Below are positions 1 to 8,315 of a DNA stretch of 64,000 nucleotides, piece by piece; the stretch's first letter is position 1; each line of letters begins with the position of its first letter. The translations under genes and the position numbers were made by a program. Under the pieces are notes generated by a model. It saw nothing but the letters and a program-made list of their open reading frames with translations, was not told the DNA's origin and ran no database searches. The DNA comes from an uncultured Bradyrhizobium sp. (lineage in GTDB: Bacteria; Pseudomonadota; Alphaproteobacteria; Rhizobiales; Xanthobacteraceae): NCBI RefSeq assembly GCF_936943645.1, contig NZ_CAKZJO010000065.1, positions 1 through 64,000 on the forward strand, written 5' to 3'.

Positions 1-8
1 CACCCCAA

Positions 9-34
9 CCCTCTCCCCGCAAGCGGGGAGAGGG
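9..34. repeat. Short perfect hairpin
   Basis: Perfect inverted repeat with 12-base arms (CCCTCTCCCCGC and its complement) around an AA loop, upstream of the first gene. It resembles the hairpin at 44466-44493 and looks like the edge of an intergenic palindromic element that continues outside the window. There is no T-tract, so a terminator role is uncertain. Confidence 0.6.
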
Positions 35-72
35 AGTTCATCTCGTCTAGAATTCCGCACCAGGAGAACGCC

Positions 73-834
73 ATGTTGTTGAAGGATCAGGCAGCCATCG
101 TCACCGGCGGCGCATCGGGACTGGGCGCGGCCACCGCGCGGAAGCTGGCGGCGCAGGGCGCCAAGGTCGCGGTGTTCGACCTCAATGCCAAGCTTGCCGA
201 AACCGTTGCCGTAGAAATCAAGGGCGTCGCGGTCACCTGCGACGTCTCCGATGCTGCTTCCGCTGAAGCCGCGATCGCGCAGGCGACCAAGGCCGTTGGC
301 GCACCGCGCGTGCTGGTCAATTGCGCCGGCATCGGCGTTGCCAAGCGCGTGGTCGGCCGCGACGGTCCGATGGCGCTCGCCGATTTCGACAAGGTGATCA
401 AGGTCAACCTGATCGGCACCTTCAACATGCTGCGCCTTGCCGCGACCGAGATGTCCAAGCTGGAGCCGCAGGCGACCGGCGAGCGTGGCGTCATCATCAA
501 CACGGCGTCCGTCGCCGCCTATGACGGCCAGATCGGACAATCCGCCTATTCGGCCTCCAAGGGCGGCATCGTCGGCATGACGCTGCCGATCGCGCGCGAG
601 CTCGCGCAGTTCGGCGTCCGTGTGCTGACCATCGCGCCCGGCCTGTTCCTGACGCCGCTGCTGGCAAACCTTCCGCAGGAAGCCCAGAACTCGCTTGCCG
701 CCGCGATCCCCTTCCCGCGCCGGCTCGGCAACGCCGACGAGTTCGCCGCGCTCGCCCTGCACATGGTCGAGAATTCCTACCTGAACGGCGAAGTGGTCCG
801 CCTCGACGGCTCCCTGCGCATGGCGCCGAAGTAA
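73..834 (+). CDS. SDR-family 3-hydroxyacyl-CoA dehydrogenase-like protein
   Basis: A 253-residue classical short-chain dehydrogenase. The NAD-binding TGGASGLG is at residues 11-18, NCAG at 83-86, and the catalytic set is Asn112, Ser146, Tyr159 and Lys163, all intact. Overall pattern and length fit the type II (HSD17B10-like) 3-hydroxyacyl-CoA dehydrogenases, which oxidise short or branched 3-hydroxyacyl-CoA with NAD+. A good ribosome site (AGGAGA) precedes the ATG. The acyl-CoA thioesterase gene follows after 12 bases and a binding-protein gene after that, suggesting one operon for degradation of an imported carboxylic or aromatic acid. The substrate is inferred, not shown. Confidence 0.85.
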   Translation: MLLKDQAAIVTGGASGLGAATARKLAAQGAKVAVFDLNAKLAETVAVEIKGVAVTCDVSDAASAEAAIAQATKAVGAPRVLVNCAGIGVAKRVVGRDGPMALADFDKVIKVNLIGTFNMLRLAATEMSKLEPQATGERGVIINTASVAAYDGQIGQSAYSASKGGIVGMTLPIARELAQFGVRVLTIAPGLFLTPLLANLPQEAQNSLAAAIPFPRRLGNADEFAALALHMVENSYLNGEVVRLDGSLRMAPK

Positions 835-846
835 GGCAACAATCGC

Positions 847-1266
847 ATGTTCGTGAACCGGCGCGAGGTCCAGATTCAGTGGGGTGACTGCGACCCCGCC
901 AACATCGTCTACTATCCGCGCTATTTCGCGATGTTCGACGATTCGACCTCGACCCTGTTCGAGGTCGCCGGCTTCTCCAAGCAGGACCTGGTCCGCAAAT
1001 ACGGCCTGGTGGGCATCCCCATGGTCGACACGCGGTCCAGGTTCTACATCCCCTCGACCTATGGCGACTGGATCACCATCGAGACCAGAATCGAGAGCAT
1101 CAAGCGCTCGAGCTTCGAGGTGAAGCACAACGTCTACAAGGGCGAGGCGCTGGCGATCGAGGGGTTCGAGACCCGCGTCCTCGTCGGCCGCGACCCCGTT
1201 AACCCCGACAAGCTGAAATCGGCACCATTCCCGGCGGAAATGGTAGCCAAATTCACGGGAAGCTAA
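847..1266 (+). CDS. Acyl-CoA thioesterase, 4-hydroxybenzoyl-CoA thioesterase family
   Basis: A 139-residue single hot-dog-fold protein, the normal length for the family. The N-terminal signature WGDCDPANIVYYPRYF starts at residue 12; Asp16 aligns with the catalytic Asp17 of Pseudomonas 4-hydroxybenzoyl-CoA thioesterase. It should hydrolyse an aromatic or short acyl-CoA to free acid and CoA in the cytoplasm. It lies 12 bases after the dehydrogenase gene and 78 bases before a periplasmic binding-protein gene, so it is probably cotranscribed. The exact acyl group cannot be read from sequence. Confidence 0.85.
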   Translation: MFVNRREVQIQWGDCDPANIVYYPRYFAMFDDSTSTLFEVAGFSKQDLVRKYGLVGIPMVDTRSRFYIPSTYGDWITIETRIESIKRSSFEVKHNVYKGEALAIEGFETRVLVGRDPVNPDKLKSAPFPAEMVAKFTGS

Positions 1267-1344
1267 ATCGCCGCATCACCAAAAGAGGGGGCTGAATTAC
1301 CCCCCGATTTCTGCTTTCAAAGCAACACGTCAAGGGAGGAATAA

Positions 1345-2496
1345 ATGAAGCGCTTTTACCTGACCGCCGCCATCGCGGCGGCAACGATTGCCTTGCCGGC
1401 GCTGCCCGCGCTGGCCCAGACCGCCGAAGTCACCATCGGCATCACCACCACCACGACCGGCCCGGGTGCAGCCCTCGGCATTCCCGAGCGCAACGCGCTC
1501 GAATTCGTGCCGAAGGAAATCGGCGGCGTGCCACTGAAGGTGATCGTGCTCGACGACGGCGGCGATCCCACCACCGCGACGACCAACGCCCGCCGCTTTG
1601 TGACCGAATCCAAGGCCGATATCATCATGGGCTCGGCGCTGACGCCGCCGACCATCGCGGTCTCCAACGTCGCCAACGAAGCCGGCATTCCGCATTTCGG
1701 CCTCGCGCCGTTCCCGATCACGCCCGAGCGCATGAAGTGGTCGGTGGCGATGCCGCAGCCGATTCCGATCGTCGGCAAGGTGCTGTACGACCACATGAAG
1801 GCCAAGGGCGTGAAGACGCTCGGCTATATCGGCTATTCCGACTCCTATGGCGACCTCTGGTTCAATGACCTGAAGGCGCAGGCCGTGCCGATGGGCATGA
1901 CCATCGTCGACGAGGAGCGCTTTGCCCGTCCCGACACCTCGGTGACCGGACAGGTGCTGAAGCTCGTTGCCGCCAATCCCGACGCGATCCTGGTCGGCGC
2001 TTCCGGCACCGCGGCCGCGCTGCCGCAGACCGAGCTGCGCGAGCGCGGCTACAAGGGGCTGATCTACCAGACCCACGGCGCCGCCAGCATGGATTTCATC
2101 CGCATCGCCGGCAAGGCGGCGGAAGGCGTGCTGATGGCCTCGGGCCCCGTGATGGACCCCGAGGATCAGCCGGATAGCGCACTCACCAAGAAGCCCGGCC
2201 TCGCGCTCAACGCGGCCTATGAGGCCAAGTACGGCCCGAACAGCCGCAGCCAGTTCGCCGGCCATTCCTACGATGCGTTCGAGATCCTCAAGCGCATCAT
2301 TCCCGCGGCGCTGAAGACGGCCAAGCCCGGCACCCCGGAATTCCGCGAAGCGATCCGCCAGGCATTGCTGTCGGAGAAGGACCTCGCGGCGAGCCAGGGC
2401 GTCTACAACTTCACGGAAAAGGACCGCTACGGCGTCGACGAACGCGCCCGCATCCTGCTGACGGTGAAGGACGGCAAGTACTCGCTGGTGAAGTAA
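1345..2496 (+). CDS. ABC transporter substrate-binding protein, branched-chain amino acid/aromatic type
   Basis: A 383-residue protein of the Peripla_BP_6 (LivK-like) family. A Sec signal peptide covers about residues 1-24, with cleavage predicted after ALA. The start is set by GGGAGGAATAAATG. Proteins of this family bind branched-chain amino acids, amides or aromatic acids in the periplasm and deliver them to a LivHMGF-type permease. No permease or ATPase genes accompany it here, so they may lie upstream of the window or elsewhere. Following the dehydrogenase and thioesterase, an organic acid is a more likely ligand than an amino acid, but this is inference. A strong terminator follows. Confidence 0.85.
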   Translation: MKRFYLTAAIAAATIALPALPALAQTAEVTIGITTTTTGPGAALGIPERNALEFVPKEIGGVPLKVIVLDDGGDPTTATTNARRFVTESKADIIMGSALTPPTIAVSNVANEAGIPHFGLAPFPITPERMKWSVAMPQPIPIVGKVLYDHMKAKGVKTLGYIGYSDSYGDLWFNDLKAQAVPMGMTIVDEERFARPDTSVTGQVLKLVAANPDAILVGASGTAAALPQTELRERGYKGLIYQTHGAASMDFIRIAGKAAEGVLMASGPVMDPEDQPDSALTKKPGLALNAAYEAKYGPNSRSQFAGHSYDAFEILKRIIPAALKTAKPGTPEFREAIRQALLSEKDLAASQGVYNFTEKDRYGVDERARILLTVKDGKYSLVK

Positions 2497-2520
2497 GGCC
2501 AGCCACAATTCGGATACGAC

Positions 2521-2555
2521 AAGAGCCGGCCCGATGGGCCGGCTCTTTTGTTTTT
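2521..2555 (+). terminator. Rho-independent terminator of the first operon
   Basis: Perfect 12-base arms (AAGAGCCGGCCC at 2521-2532, complement at 2536-2547) with a three-base loop, followed by TTGTTTTT. It lies 25 bases after the binding-protein stop codon. Confidence 0.9.
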
Positions 2556-2573
2556 GGATTCAATCTCTCAGGT

Positions 2574-2659
2574 CGTCATGCCTGGGCTTGTCCCGGGCAT
2601 CCACGTTCTTCGCGCTGCATGGCAAGACGTGGATGGGGGGGGACAAGCCCGGCCATGAC
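2574..2659. repeat. Intergenic palindromic repeat, family A, copy 1
   Basis: Imperfect long palindrome that begins GTCATGCCTGGGCTTGTCC and ends with a near complement (GGACAAGCCCGGCCATGAC), with an inner pair around CCACGT/ACGTGG. Related copies are at 5455-5580 and 47051-47166. Each lies between genes, as Bradyrhizobium intergenic repeats do. No open reading frame or transposase is associated. Confidence 0.8.
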
Positions 2660-2678
2660 GATGTGGCTACATCGAGCC

Positions 2679-3407
2679 TTACGCCGCCTGCCGCAGCGGG
2701 GTCCAGGCGAACTCCGGATAATAAGCATCCATCATGCGGTCGACATAGGCGGTGAGATTCGGAAACCCCTCGGCGCGCTCGCGGAGGGCTGAGTCGAAGA
2801 ACGGCGTGAGGACGCCGGCGAGCATGCCGAAGGCCGTCGCGTCGACACCGCAGGGCTTGTTGCCCATCAGGAACGACTTGTCGCCGAGCTGCACCGACAG
2901 CGCGAACAGCGAGCGCACGGCAAGGTCGACATCGTCGTCGGGCCCATGGCGGCCGAGCCCCGAGAGCAGATAGTTCTCGGCGACGCGGAATTGCGCATCC
3001 TCGCGCAGCTTCTCGCGATTGTGCTCCGGCGCGCCATCGAAGAAATGCGCGGGGCCCTTGGCGAAATTGACGGGATCGACCCAGCGGGCGCCGACCAGTC
3101 CCCAATAGACGTGATGCTCGATCATGCGCTCGAACGCCCAGGCCTGCGCCCGCTCCTGCAGAGACAGGCCGGCGTCGAAATCAAAGCCGTAGCGGCGCTC
3201 GATATGGGCGCGGATGAAGGTGGAATCGGCCACCGCCTCGCCGCCATCGTCGATGAACGGCAGCTGCCCCTTGGGCGAGGCCGGCGGCATCGCCCGCTCC
3301 TTCCGGTAGGGCAGTCCCGCCATCTTGAGCTGCACCTCGGTCTTGGTGACGAAGGGGCTGATTTCCGGCAGGCCGAAGCCGTTGCCAAAGCCGTAAAGCG
3401 TGATCAT
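2679..3407 (-). CDS. Glutathione S-transferase family protein (Fax/metaxin-like)
   Basis: A 242-residue two-domain GST-fold protein. The thioredoxin-like N-terminal part contains SPFVTKTEVQLKMAG and the cis-proline region KGQLPFIDDGG at about residues 46-56, followed by ADSTFI; an all-helical domain follows. This pattern matches the failed-axon-connections/metaxin branch rather than classical detoxifying GSTs, so the substrate is unknown. AGGAG eight bases before the ATG fixes the start. A 28-base perfect palindrome (3451-3478) lies 43 bases upstream and a WYL regulator is divergent, pointing to local regulation. Confidence 0.8.
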   Translation of the reverse strand: MITLYGFGNGFGLPEISPFVTKTEVQLKMAGLPYRKERAMPPASPKGQLPFIDDGGEAVADSTFIRAHIERRYGFDFDAGLSLQERAQAWAFERMIEHHVYWGLVGARWVDPVNFAKGPAHFFDGAPEHNREKLREDAQFRVAENYLLSGLGRHGPDDDVDLAVRSLFALSVQLGDKSFLMGNKPCGVDATAFGMLAGVLTPFFDSALRERAEGFPNLTAYVDRMMDAYYPEFAWTPLRQAA

Positions 3408-3441
3408 GCGATCTCTCCTGGACCTGCGAGTTTTGGGGAAC

Positions 3442-3702
3442 CTAGTGACCGGCTGCTGCCACCATGGTGGCAGCAGCCGTGATATCTTCTGCGAACCGAG
3501 CCCCTCGCCAGGCGCGGCACATCACGTGTCGGACCAGCGCGTCGGCGGCTCGAACCAGCGAGCCCGTCACTGCGCTGGCGAGGGCAAACCGGAGGTCGAC
3601 GGCCATGAGATCGAGCGAAACGAGGCGGCCGAACACCGACACGGACCATGCCTGGGCCCGCAGCATCGGAATGACCGGGCCGAAATGGGTTGGAATGATC
3701 AT
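3442..3702 (-). CDS. Small hypothetical protein upstream of the GST gene
   Basis: An 86-residue reading frame between the WYL regulator and the GST. GAGG eight bases before the ATG at 3702 supports translation; a TTG two codons earlier is a poorer start. The protein is alanine- and hydrophobic-rich, begins MIIPTHFGPVIPML, and shows no recognised motif. It ends 34 bases before the GST start, so the two would form one transcript. The last codons fall inside the palindrome at 3451-3478, which may mean the GST has its own operator there. The function is unknown and the coding status is moderate. Confidence 0.45.
   Translation of the reverse strand: MIIPTHFGPVIPMLRAQAWSVSVFGRLVSLDLMAVDLRFALASAVTGSLVRAADALVRHVMCRAWRGARFAEDITAAATMVAAAGH
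3451..3478. promoter_or_regulatory. 28-base perfect palindrome, likely operator in front of the GST gene
   Basis: Arms of GGCTGCTGCCACCA and its exact complement meet with no spacer. The central 24 bases match a second site at 3749-3772 in about 20 of 24 positions, so both are probably bound by the divergent WYL regulator. A terminator role is unlikely because no T-tract follows on either strand. Confidence 0.55.
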
Positions 3703-3748
3703 GGACAAATCCTCTTCAGTCGCTGTGTTGTCCCGGTATAGAACTCCC

Positions 3749-3772
3749 CTGCTGCCAACATCCTGTCAGCAG
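3749..3772. promoter_or_regulatory. Candidate operator between the WYL regulator and the small ORF/GST
   Basis: Imperfect palindrome starting CTGCTGCCA and ending TCAGCAG, with core ACATCCTGT. It lies 44 bases before the regulator start and 47 bases before the small divergent gene, so it could serve both. The same core is in the operator of the second GST/WYL pair at 11308-11334. Confidence 0.55.
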
Positions 3773-3815
3773 CCGCGCGCCGCTTTCTGAAAAGATCACC
3801 GATAAGAGAATTGTC

Positions 3816-4514
3816 ATGAGACGCGCCGACCGGCTGTTTCAGATCATCCAGGTGCTGAGACGCACGCGTAAGCCGCTGACGGCGGATGCCATCGCGGCCG
3901 AGCTCGAGACCTCGAAGCGCACGATCTATCGCGACATCGCCACGCTGATCGGCCAGCGCGTGCCGATCCGCGGTGAGGCCGGTATGGGTTACATCCTGGA
4001 AAAGGGTTTTGACCTGCCGCCTTTGATGCTGACACCCGACGAGATCGAGGCCGCAGTGCTGGGCGCACAATGGGTCGCGGGCCACGCCGATTCCGCGCTG
4101 GCGCGCGCGGCCGAAGATCTGATGGCCAAGATCGCCGACACCGTGCCTGAGCGCCTGCGCCCCTTCGTGCTGGAGCCGGCGAGCCGCGCCCGGCCAAGCT
4201 GGAACAGGGAGCCGGATCGTCTCGACATGGTGCGAACCCGCACGCAGATCCACGAAGGCAAGAAGATCATGCTGCGCTATCGCGACGAGCAGGGCCGTGC
4301 CAGCGAGCGCATGATCTGGCCGATTTCGGTCGGCTATCTCGAAGCCGTGCGATTGCTCGCGGCCTGGTGCGAACTGCGCGGCGACTTCCGCAGCTTCCGC
4401 ACCGACCGCGTGGTGGACGCGAACTATCTCGACGAGAAATATCCGGAGCGTCGCGACGTGCTGCGCGCCAGATGGCGGCAGAGCCTGGTCTGGGGCCCGC
4501 CAAAGGACACGTGA
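3816..4514 (+). CDS. YafY-type HTH/WYL-domain transcriptional regulator
   Basis: A 232-residue DNA-binding regulator. The N-terminal HTH_11 domain includes MRRADRLFQIIQVL and the recognition helix region TSKRTIYRDIATL (about residues 31-43). The C-terminal WYL-type domain, around residues 135-215, would sense a small ligand. It is divergent from a GST gene and flanked by two palindromes, the usual layout for a self-regulating local repressor. A second regulator of the same family sits beside another GST at 11347. A YkgJ-type gene begins almost on its stop codon. Confidence 0.85.
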   Translation: MRRADRLFQIIQVLRRTRKPLTADAIAAELETSKRTIYRDIATLIGQRVPIRGEAGMGYILEKGFDLPPLMLTPDEIEAAVLGAQWVAGHADSALARAAEDLMAKIADTVPERLRPFVLEPASRARPSWNREPDRLDMVRTRTQIHEGKKIMLRYRDEQGRASERMIWPISVGYLEAVRLLAAWCELRGDFRSFRTDRVVDANYLDEKYPERRDVLRARWRQSLVWGPPKDT

Positions 4515-4519
4515 CGAGG

Positions 4520-4840
4520 ATGCAGGACAACCCCACCGATCCGTCGAGCTATTGCCAGAGCTGCGGCGCGTGCTGTGGCTATTCGGCCAACTGGCCGCGC
4601 TTCTCGATCGAGAGCGACGAAGAGCTTGCAGCCATCCCGGAGGCGCTCGTCAACGCGCGTCAGTCGGGCATGCGGTGCGAGGGTGATCGCTGCTCGGCCT
4701 TGCAGGGGGAAATCGGGAAAGCGACCGCCTGCGGCATCTATGCCGTGCGGCCGGAGGTGTGCCGCACCTGCATGCCGGGCGATGCCGAATGCGCGATGGC
4801 GCGGCGGAAGTTCGGGTTGCCCGTGATCGTTAGCGCATGA
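4520..4840 (+). CDS. YkgJ-family cysteine-cluster protein
   Basis: A 106-residue protein with the clustered cysteines of the YkgJ/zinc- or iron-chelating family: CQSCGACC near residue 10, then RCEGDRC and, near the C-terminus, CGIYAVRPEVCRTC and a final Cys. The cysteines probably hold a metal or Fe-S centre; the biochemical role of the family is poorly defined. An in-frame GTG at 4511 would overlap the regulator's stop by four bases and is an equally plausible start. Either way it appears translationally linked to the WYL regulator. Confidence 0.75.
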   Translation: MQDNPTDPSSYCQSCGACCGYSANWPRFSIESDEELAAIPEALVNARQSGMRCEGDRCSALQGEIGKATACGIYAVRPEVCRTCMPGDAECAMARRKFGLPVIVSA

Positions 4841-4916
4841 TCCGGACCCGAAGGGCCGCGTTAGCGCAAAGTGCGCAGCGGCTTTCCGGCAAGATGACGC
4901 GTCAACGAGAAGCCGC

Positions 4917-5315
4917 TTAAGCCGGAACCGCTTCGCTGATCTCGTCGTCGATCTCGTCGTCCAGCGGTGCGAGCACCGATAGCGGCTTGGTCGACAGCGT
5001 GATCGGCTTGCGCCCGCCCGACAGCGACGGCGAGGATTTCGCGGTGCCCTCGCGCGACAACGCGTAAAGCGTCGAGCCGACGCGGCCGCCGTTCTCGATC
5101 AGGTCGCGCTCGCTGCAGCTGCCTGCGATCGCGACCGCTAGCGAGTGCAAATGGCTGCGGCGGTAGCAAAACAGCGCCAGCCTGGCGCGCGCGTCAGGGG
5201 AAACACTCTCAACCAACCTCGGCAGGCCACTCTCGCTGGCGCGATACATCTCGCCAAGGAGCTCGTCGCGGACCGGGCAGAAATCGCTTTCAAAGGTATC
5301 GCGGCTTGAAAACAT
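4917..5315 (-). CDS. Conserved hypothetical protein
   Basis: A 132-residue protein starting MFSSRDTFESDF. GGGAG seven bases before this ATG favours it over a start 20 codons earlier. The N-terminal half is charged and helical-looking (SPDARARLALFCYRRSHLHSLAVAIA), the middle is Ser/Gly-rich, and the tail is acidic (APLDDEIDDEISEA). No known domain was recognised. It is convergent with the YkgJ gene and is followed upstream by a repeat element. The clean GC-skewed codon pattern and ribosome site make it likely real. Confidence 0.6.
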   Translation of the reverse strand: MFSSRDTFESDFCPVRDELLGEMYRASESGLPRLVESVSPDARARLALFCYRRSHLHSLAVAIAGSCSERDLIENGGRVGSTLYALSREGTAKSSPSLSGGRKPITLSTKPLSVLAPLDDEIDDEISEAVPA

Positions 5316-5454
5316 TGCAGTTCTCCCTCGTCTCGCGGAAGATGCAGCGCAATTGTCTAACGAAAGGTTAACCACCCTGGGCGGTAGTCACCCGGGGTCC
5401 TTGTGCGTCGGCCGCGAATCGGAAGCGGGATCGGGGTGTAAAGGCCTCCACAAC

Positions 5455-5580
5455 GTCATGGCCGGGCTTGTCCCGGCCATCCACGTCTGGCCGGATGGCA
5501 CGAAGAACGTGGATGCCCGGGCCTTCGCCGCGCCAAAGCGGCTTCGGCCGCGCAGGCGGGACGAGCCCCCGGGCATGACG
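5455..5580. repeat. Intergenic palindromic repeat, family A, copy 2
   Basis: Starts GTCATGGCCGGGCTTGTCC and ends with GGACGAGCCCCCGGGCATGAC-like sequence, with an internal inserted hairpin around 5522-5560 (CCGCGCCAAAGCGG and neighbours). It is related to 2574-2659 and 47051-47166. Confidence 0.75.
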
Positions 5581-5631
5581 AGTTCTGGTGGCCGATGAAG
5601 AATGGCCCGACTCAAAGGGCGAGCGGCGGTC

Positions 5632-6048
5632 TCAGTTCGCCGCCATGAAAATCGAGAGCCCAAAGCCGGTGAGGTGGTGCAGGGCCTGGTCGACGCCGAT
5701 CAAGGTCCAGAACCAGGGATGCGCCAGGTCGACCCCGAAATTCGCCGAGACGAGCCCCTTGGCGCGGTCGATCGTGATGTGGATCACGAAGTCGATCAGA
5801 GCCACGAACCAGAATTTCGGCGCCACGATCAGGATCAACGGCAGTGCAACTGCAAGGTGAACCAGGCAGTGCACCAGAAGCGGCAGGGCCCAGCCGTGCT
5901 TCTGGTCCTTGCCGTGCGCCATCCAGGCGGTCTGGAGGACGAAATCGGCGATGATGTGCTTGAAGGTGAGCAGCAACATCCAGCCAATAAGCGCTTCGAC
6001 CGGAACCGCCGATGACATGGGTGGAAACGACAAGGCTGACGCCCTCAT
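5632..6048 (-). CDS. DUF3307 membrane protein
   Basis: About 138 residues with four hydrophobic segments. The family hallmarks are present: FKHIIADFVLQ in the first helix, LVHCLVHLA in the second, and ALIDFVIHITIDRAKG in the third, with conserved His/Asp inside the membrane segments. The role of DUF3307 is unknown. The start is uncertain: ATGs at 6048 and 6018 lack ribosome sites, while a TTG at 6033 has GAGGG eight bases before it. Confidence 0.7.
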   Translation of the reverse strand: MRASALSFPPMSSAVPVEALIGWMLLLTFKHIIADFVLQTAWMAHGKDQKHGWALPLLVHCLVHLAVALPLILIVAPKFWFVALIDFVIHITIDRAKGLVSANFGVDLAHPWFWTLIGVDQALHHLTGFGLSIFMAAN

Positions 6049-6396
6049 TGACGTGACAAGAAAAATGGGAGCCGTTCAGCGCAACTTCTTCTTGGACCAG
6101 TTCTGGACCGGTCAAATCGCCGGGACGTACGATTTATGACATCTCCCGCGGCGGAATGCAGCCGGGGGGAACCGGAAAATCGCCAAGTGTGGCTAACTAG
6201 TGATAGGATGACCAATCGCCGCGGACGCGTCGCGTAAGGTTACCGTCGGCTCGAAATTTGCTTTCCGCGACCTTCGCGCTATCATTGAAGACAGAGAATA
6301 TCGTTCTTTTTTCAGACGCTTACGAATTAGAGGGCGCTTACCGCGATCACATTCGCGAGCCACCCGCCACCGAAAGAATAAGGCCAGAGTGCTGCC
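6049..6396. other. Intergenic region before the TAXI protein gene
   Basis: About 350 bases between two divergently read genes. It is less GC-rich around 6290-6330 (GAATATCGTTCTTTTTTCAGACG) and must hold both promoters, but I could not assign -35/-10 pairs or operators with confidence. No coding signal or RNA gene was recognised. Confidence 0.4.
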
Positions 6397-7842
6397 ATGA
6401 GTGCTGAAGGCCCCATTTCGTCACTGACCGAGCCGCCGCCCCGGCGTCCCAAGGTGATCAAGACCAATCAACAGCAGGTCTTCCTCTACGTCGTGCTGAC
6501 CCTGCTGTTGTCGCTCGCCACCGTCTGGGGCGGACGCGCGTTGCTGCACAATTCGGAAACGCTGACCTTTGCCGTCGGCGCTCCCAATGGCGACGAGGCG
6601 CTGTTCGCGGCCAAGCTCGCCGCCGTGCTCAACGCCAACGCCTCGCGCTTCCGGATCAAGATCGTCAACAACGCAGACAGCGCCAAGGCGCTCGCGCAGT
6701 TCGACCGAAAGCAGGCCGATCTCGCCGTGCTGCGCACCGACGCCAAGGTCCCGCTGCGGGCGCGCACGCTCGCGATCCTCGAGCACGATCTCGTGCTTCT
6801 GCTCGGTCCCGGCAACAAGAAGATCAAGTCGATCGCGGAGCTGAAGAAGAAGAAGGTCGCGGTCGTCGCCGAGAGCGAAGCCTCCCTCGCCTTCGTCCGC
6901 AGCATTCTAGACATTCCCGACGGGCCGGACGCTGCCAAGATCCAGATGGCGCCGCAGGGCGCAACGCTCGACAAGCTGTTCGCACCGTCGAACGGCTTTG
7001 GCGCGGTGATCGCCATCGTCCACGCCTCCAGGGCCGTCAGGGACAAGGGCTATGAGCAGCTCGCCAAGCGCGGCGGCTTCACCCTCAATGCAATCGACGA
7101 GGCCAAGGCGCTGGCGCGCAGGCTTCCCGGCATATCCAGCGAGACGCTGACGGCAGGCACTCTGGCGACCTCGCCGCAGATTCCCGACGACGACCTCGAC
7201 ACGATCGGGCTCGAATGGCTGCTGGTCGCGCAATCTAGGATGTCCCCGACCACGGCAGGCGAGCTCGCGCGCATCGTCTACGAGAACAAGCCAGCGCTTG
7301 GGCTCGACAACGGCTTTGCCAGCAGGATCGAGCCGGCCTCCGTCGAGAAGGACGCCTTCGTGATGGCGCACCAGGGCGCGGCCGACTACATCAACGACGA
7401 CACCAAGTCGTTCATGGAGAAGTACAGCGACCTGATGTATCTGGGCGCCGCCGCGCTCAGCGTCATCGGCTCGATCTTCGCCGCGATCTACGCAAAGATC
7501 ACCCGCATCGCGCCCGAGAAGGCCAGCGAGCTCTCGACCGCCATCCTCGACATCGGCGAGCGGATCGAGCACGCCCACTCGCTGGATCAACTGGAATGCC
7601 TCCAGGACGAGCTGGAGGGCATCCTGCGCGGCGCCGTCATCGGCCTCAGGGACGGCACGATCAGCACCGACGGGCTCGACACCTTCAAGCTGGGCTACGA
7701 ATTCGTGCGCGACGAGATCGGCATGCGCCGCGACTATCTGAAACGTCACGCCGGAGAGAGCGACAAGACAGTGCAAGGCGGCGGTCCTGCCCAGCACGAC
7801 GACAGCAACGTCGTGGTGGTGAAGACCGCCCAGAGCGCCTGA
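6397..7842 (+). CDS. TAXI-family TRAP-type solute-binding protein, membrane-anchored
   Basis: A 481-residue protein. A hydrophobic anchor at about residues 29-46 (VFLYVVLTLLLSLATVWGG) is followed by a periplasmic TAXI/NMT1-like ligand domain (residues ~55-325), a second membrane span near residues 348-366 (YLGAAALSVIGSIFAAIYAKI), and a helical cytoplasmic tail of about 110 residues. Secreted TAXI receptors normally lack the second span and tail, so this version looks like a membrane-tethered sensor or receptor. No TRAP permease gene is adjacent. The ligand is unknown. Confidence 0.75.
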   Translation: MSAEGPISSLTEPPPRRPKVIKTNQQQVFLYVVLTLLLSLATVWGGRALLHNSETLTFAVGAPNGDEALFAAKLAAVLNANASRFRIKIVNNADSAKALAQFDRKQADLAVLRTDAKVPLRARTLAILEHDLVLLLGPGNKKIKSIAELKKKKVAVVAESEASLAFVRSILDIPDGPDAAKIQMAPQGATLDKLFAPSNGFGAVIAIVHASRAVRDKGYEQLAKRGGFTLNAIDEAKALARRLPGISSETLTAGTLATSPQIPDDDLDTIGLEWLLVAQSRMSPTTAGELARIVYENKPALGLDNGFASRIEPASVEKDAFVMAHQGAADYINDDTKSFMEKYSDLMYLGAAALSVIGSIFAAIYAKITRIAPEKASELSTAILDIGERIEHAHSLDQLECLQDELEGILRGAVIGLRDGTISTDGLDTFKLGYEFVRDEIGMRRDYLKRHAGESDKTVQGGGPAQHDDSNVVVVKTAQSA

Positions 7843-7861
7843 GGCCTGTTGGGCTGCCCAA

Positions 7862-8014
7862 TGTCTTGGACAAGCTGCAACGCCAAAGGCGTTGCGGCGC
7901 CGAGCCGGGACCCAGGTGCTGGAGCCTGCGCTGCTAAATGGGCCCCGGCTCTGCAACGCATCATCCGGACGGTGCTTCGCATCGCCGGATGATGCGCTGC
8001 GTCCGGGGCACGAG
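7862..8014. repeat. Intergenic repeat, family B, copy 1
   Basis: Palindromic block containing GAGCCGGGACCCAG, GGGCCCCGGCTC and CGTCCGGGGCACGAG, with an internal hairpin CATCATCCGG...CCGGATGATG (7969-7992). A clear relative is at 45947-46067. Confidence 0.7.
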
Positions 8015-8096
8015 ACTGGCGGTTCGCATGATTGCTCCGCCTGGAACTGCCGCGATCTGCAACCGTTGGTTCGCAACGACAACCGGAGACCGCAGC

Positions 8097-8315
8097 ATGC
8101 GTGCACTCCTCATCATCCTCCTTCTGGGAATGCTGGCGGCAGCCGGCTATTTCGCCTATTCCGCAATGGCGATCGAAGGTGAGCCGATCCCGACGGAAGG
8201 CTACGTGGCGCTGGCGCTGGGCGCGGGGTTTTCCGTTGTGGTCGGCATCGGGCTGATGGTGCTGCTGTTCTTCAGCAGCCGCCGCGGCTACGACGAGCCG
8301 CCCCATTTCAGGTAG
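8097..8315 (+). CDS. Small two-span membrane protein
   Basis: A 72-residue protein starting MRALLIILLLGMLAAAGYF, preceded by CGGAG eight bases upstream. It has two hydrophobic segments, at about residues 3-24 and 38-61, joined by a short polar loop, and ends in a basic/acidic tail (SSRRGYDEPPHFR). No family was recognised. It stands alone after a repeat element and before the channel gene. Confidence 0.6.
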   Translation: MRALLIILLLGMLAAAGYFAYSAMAIEGEPIPTEGYVALALGAGFSVVVGIGLMVLLFFSSRRGYDEPPHFR

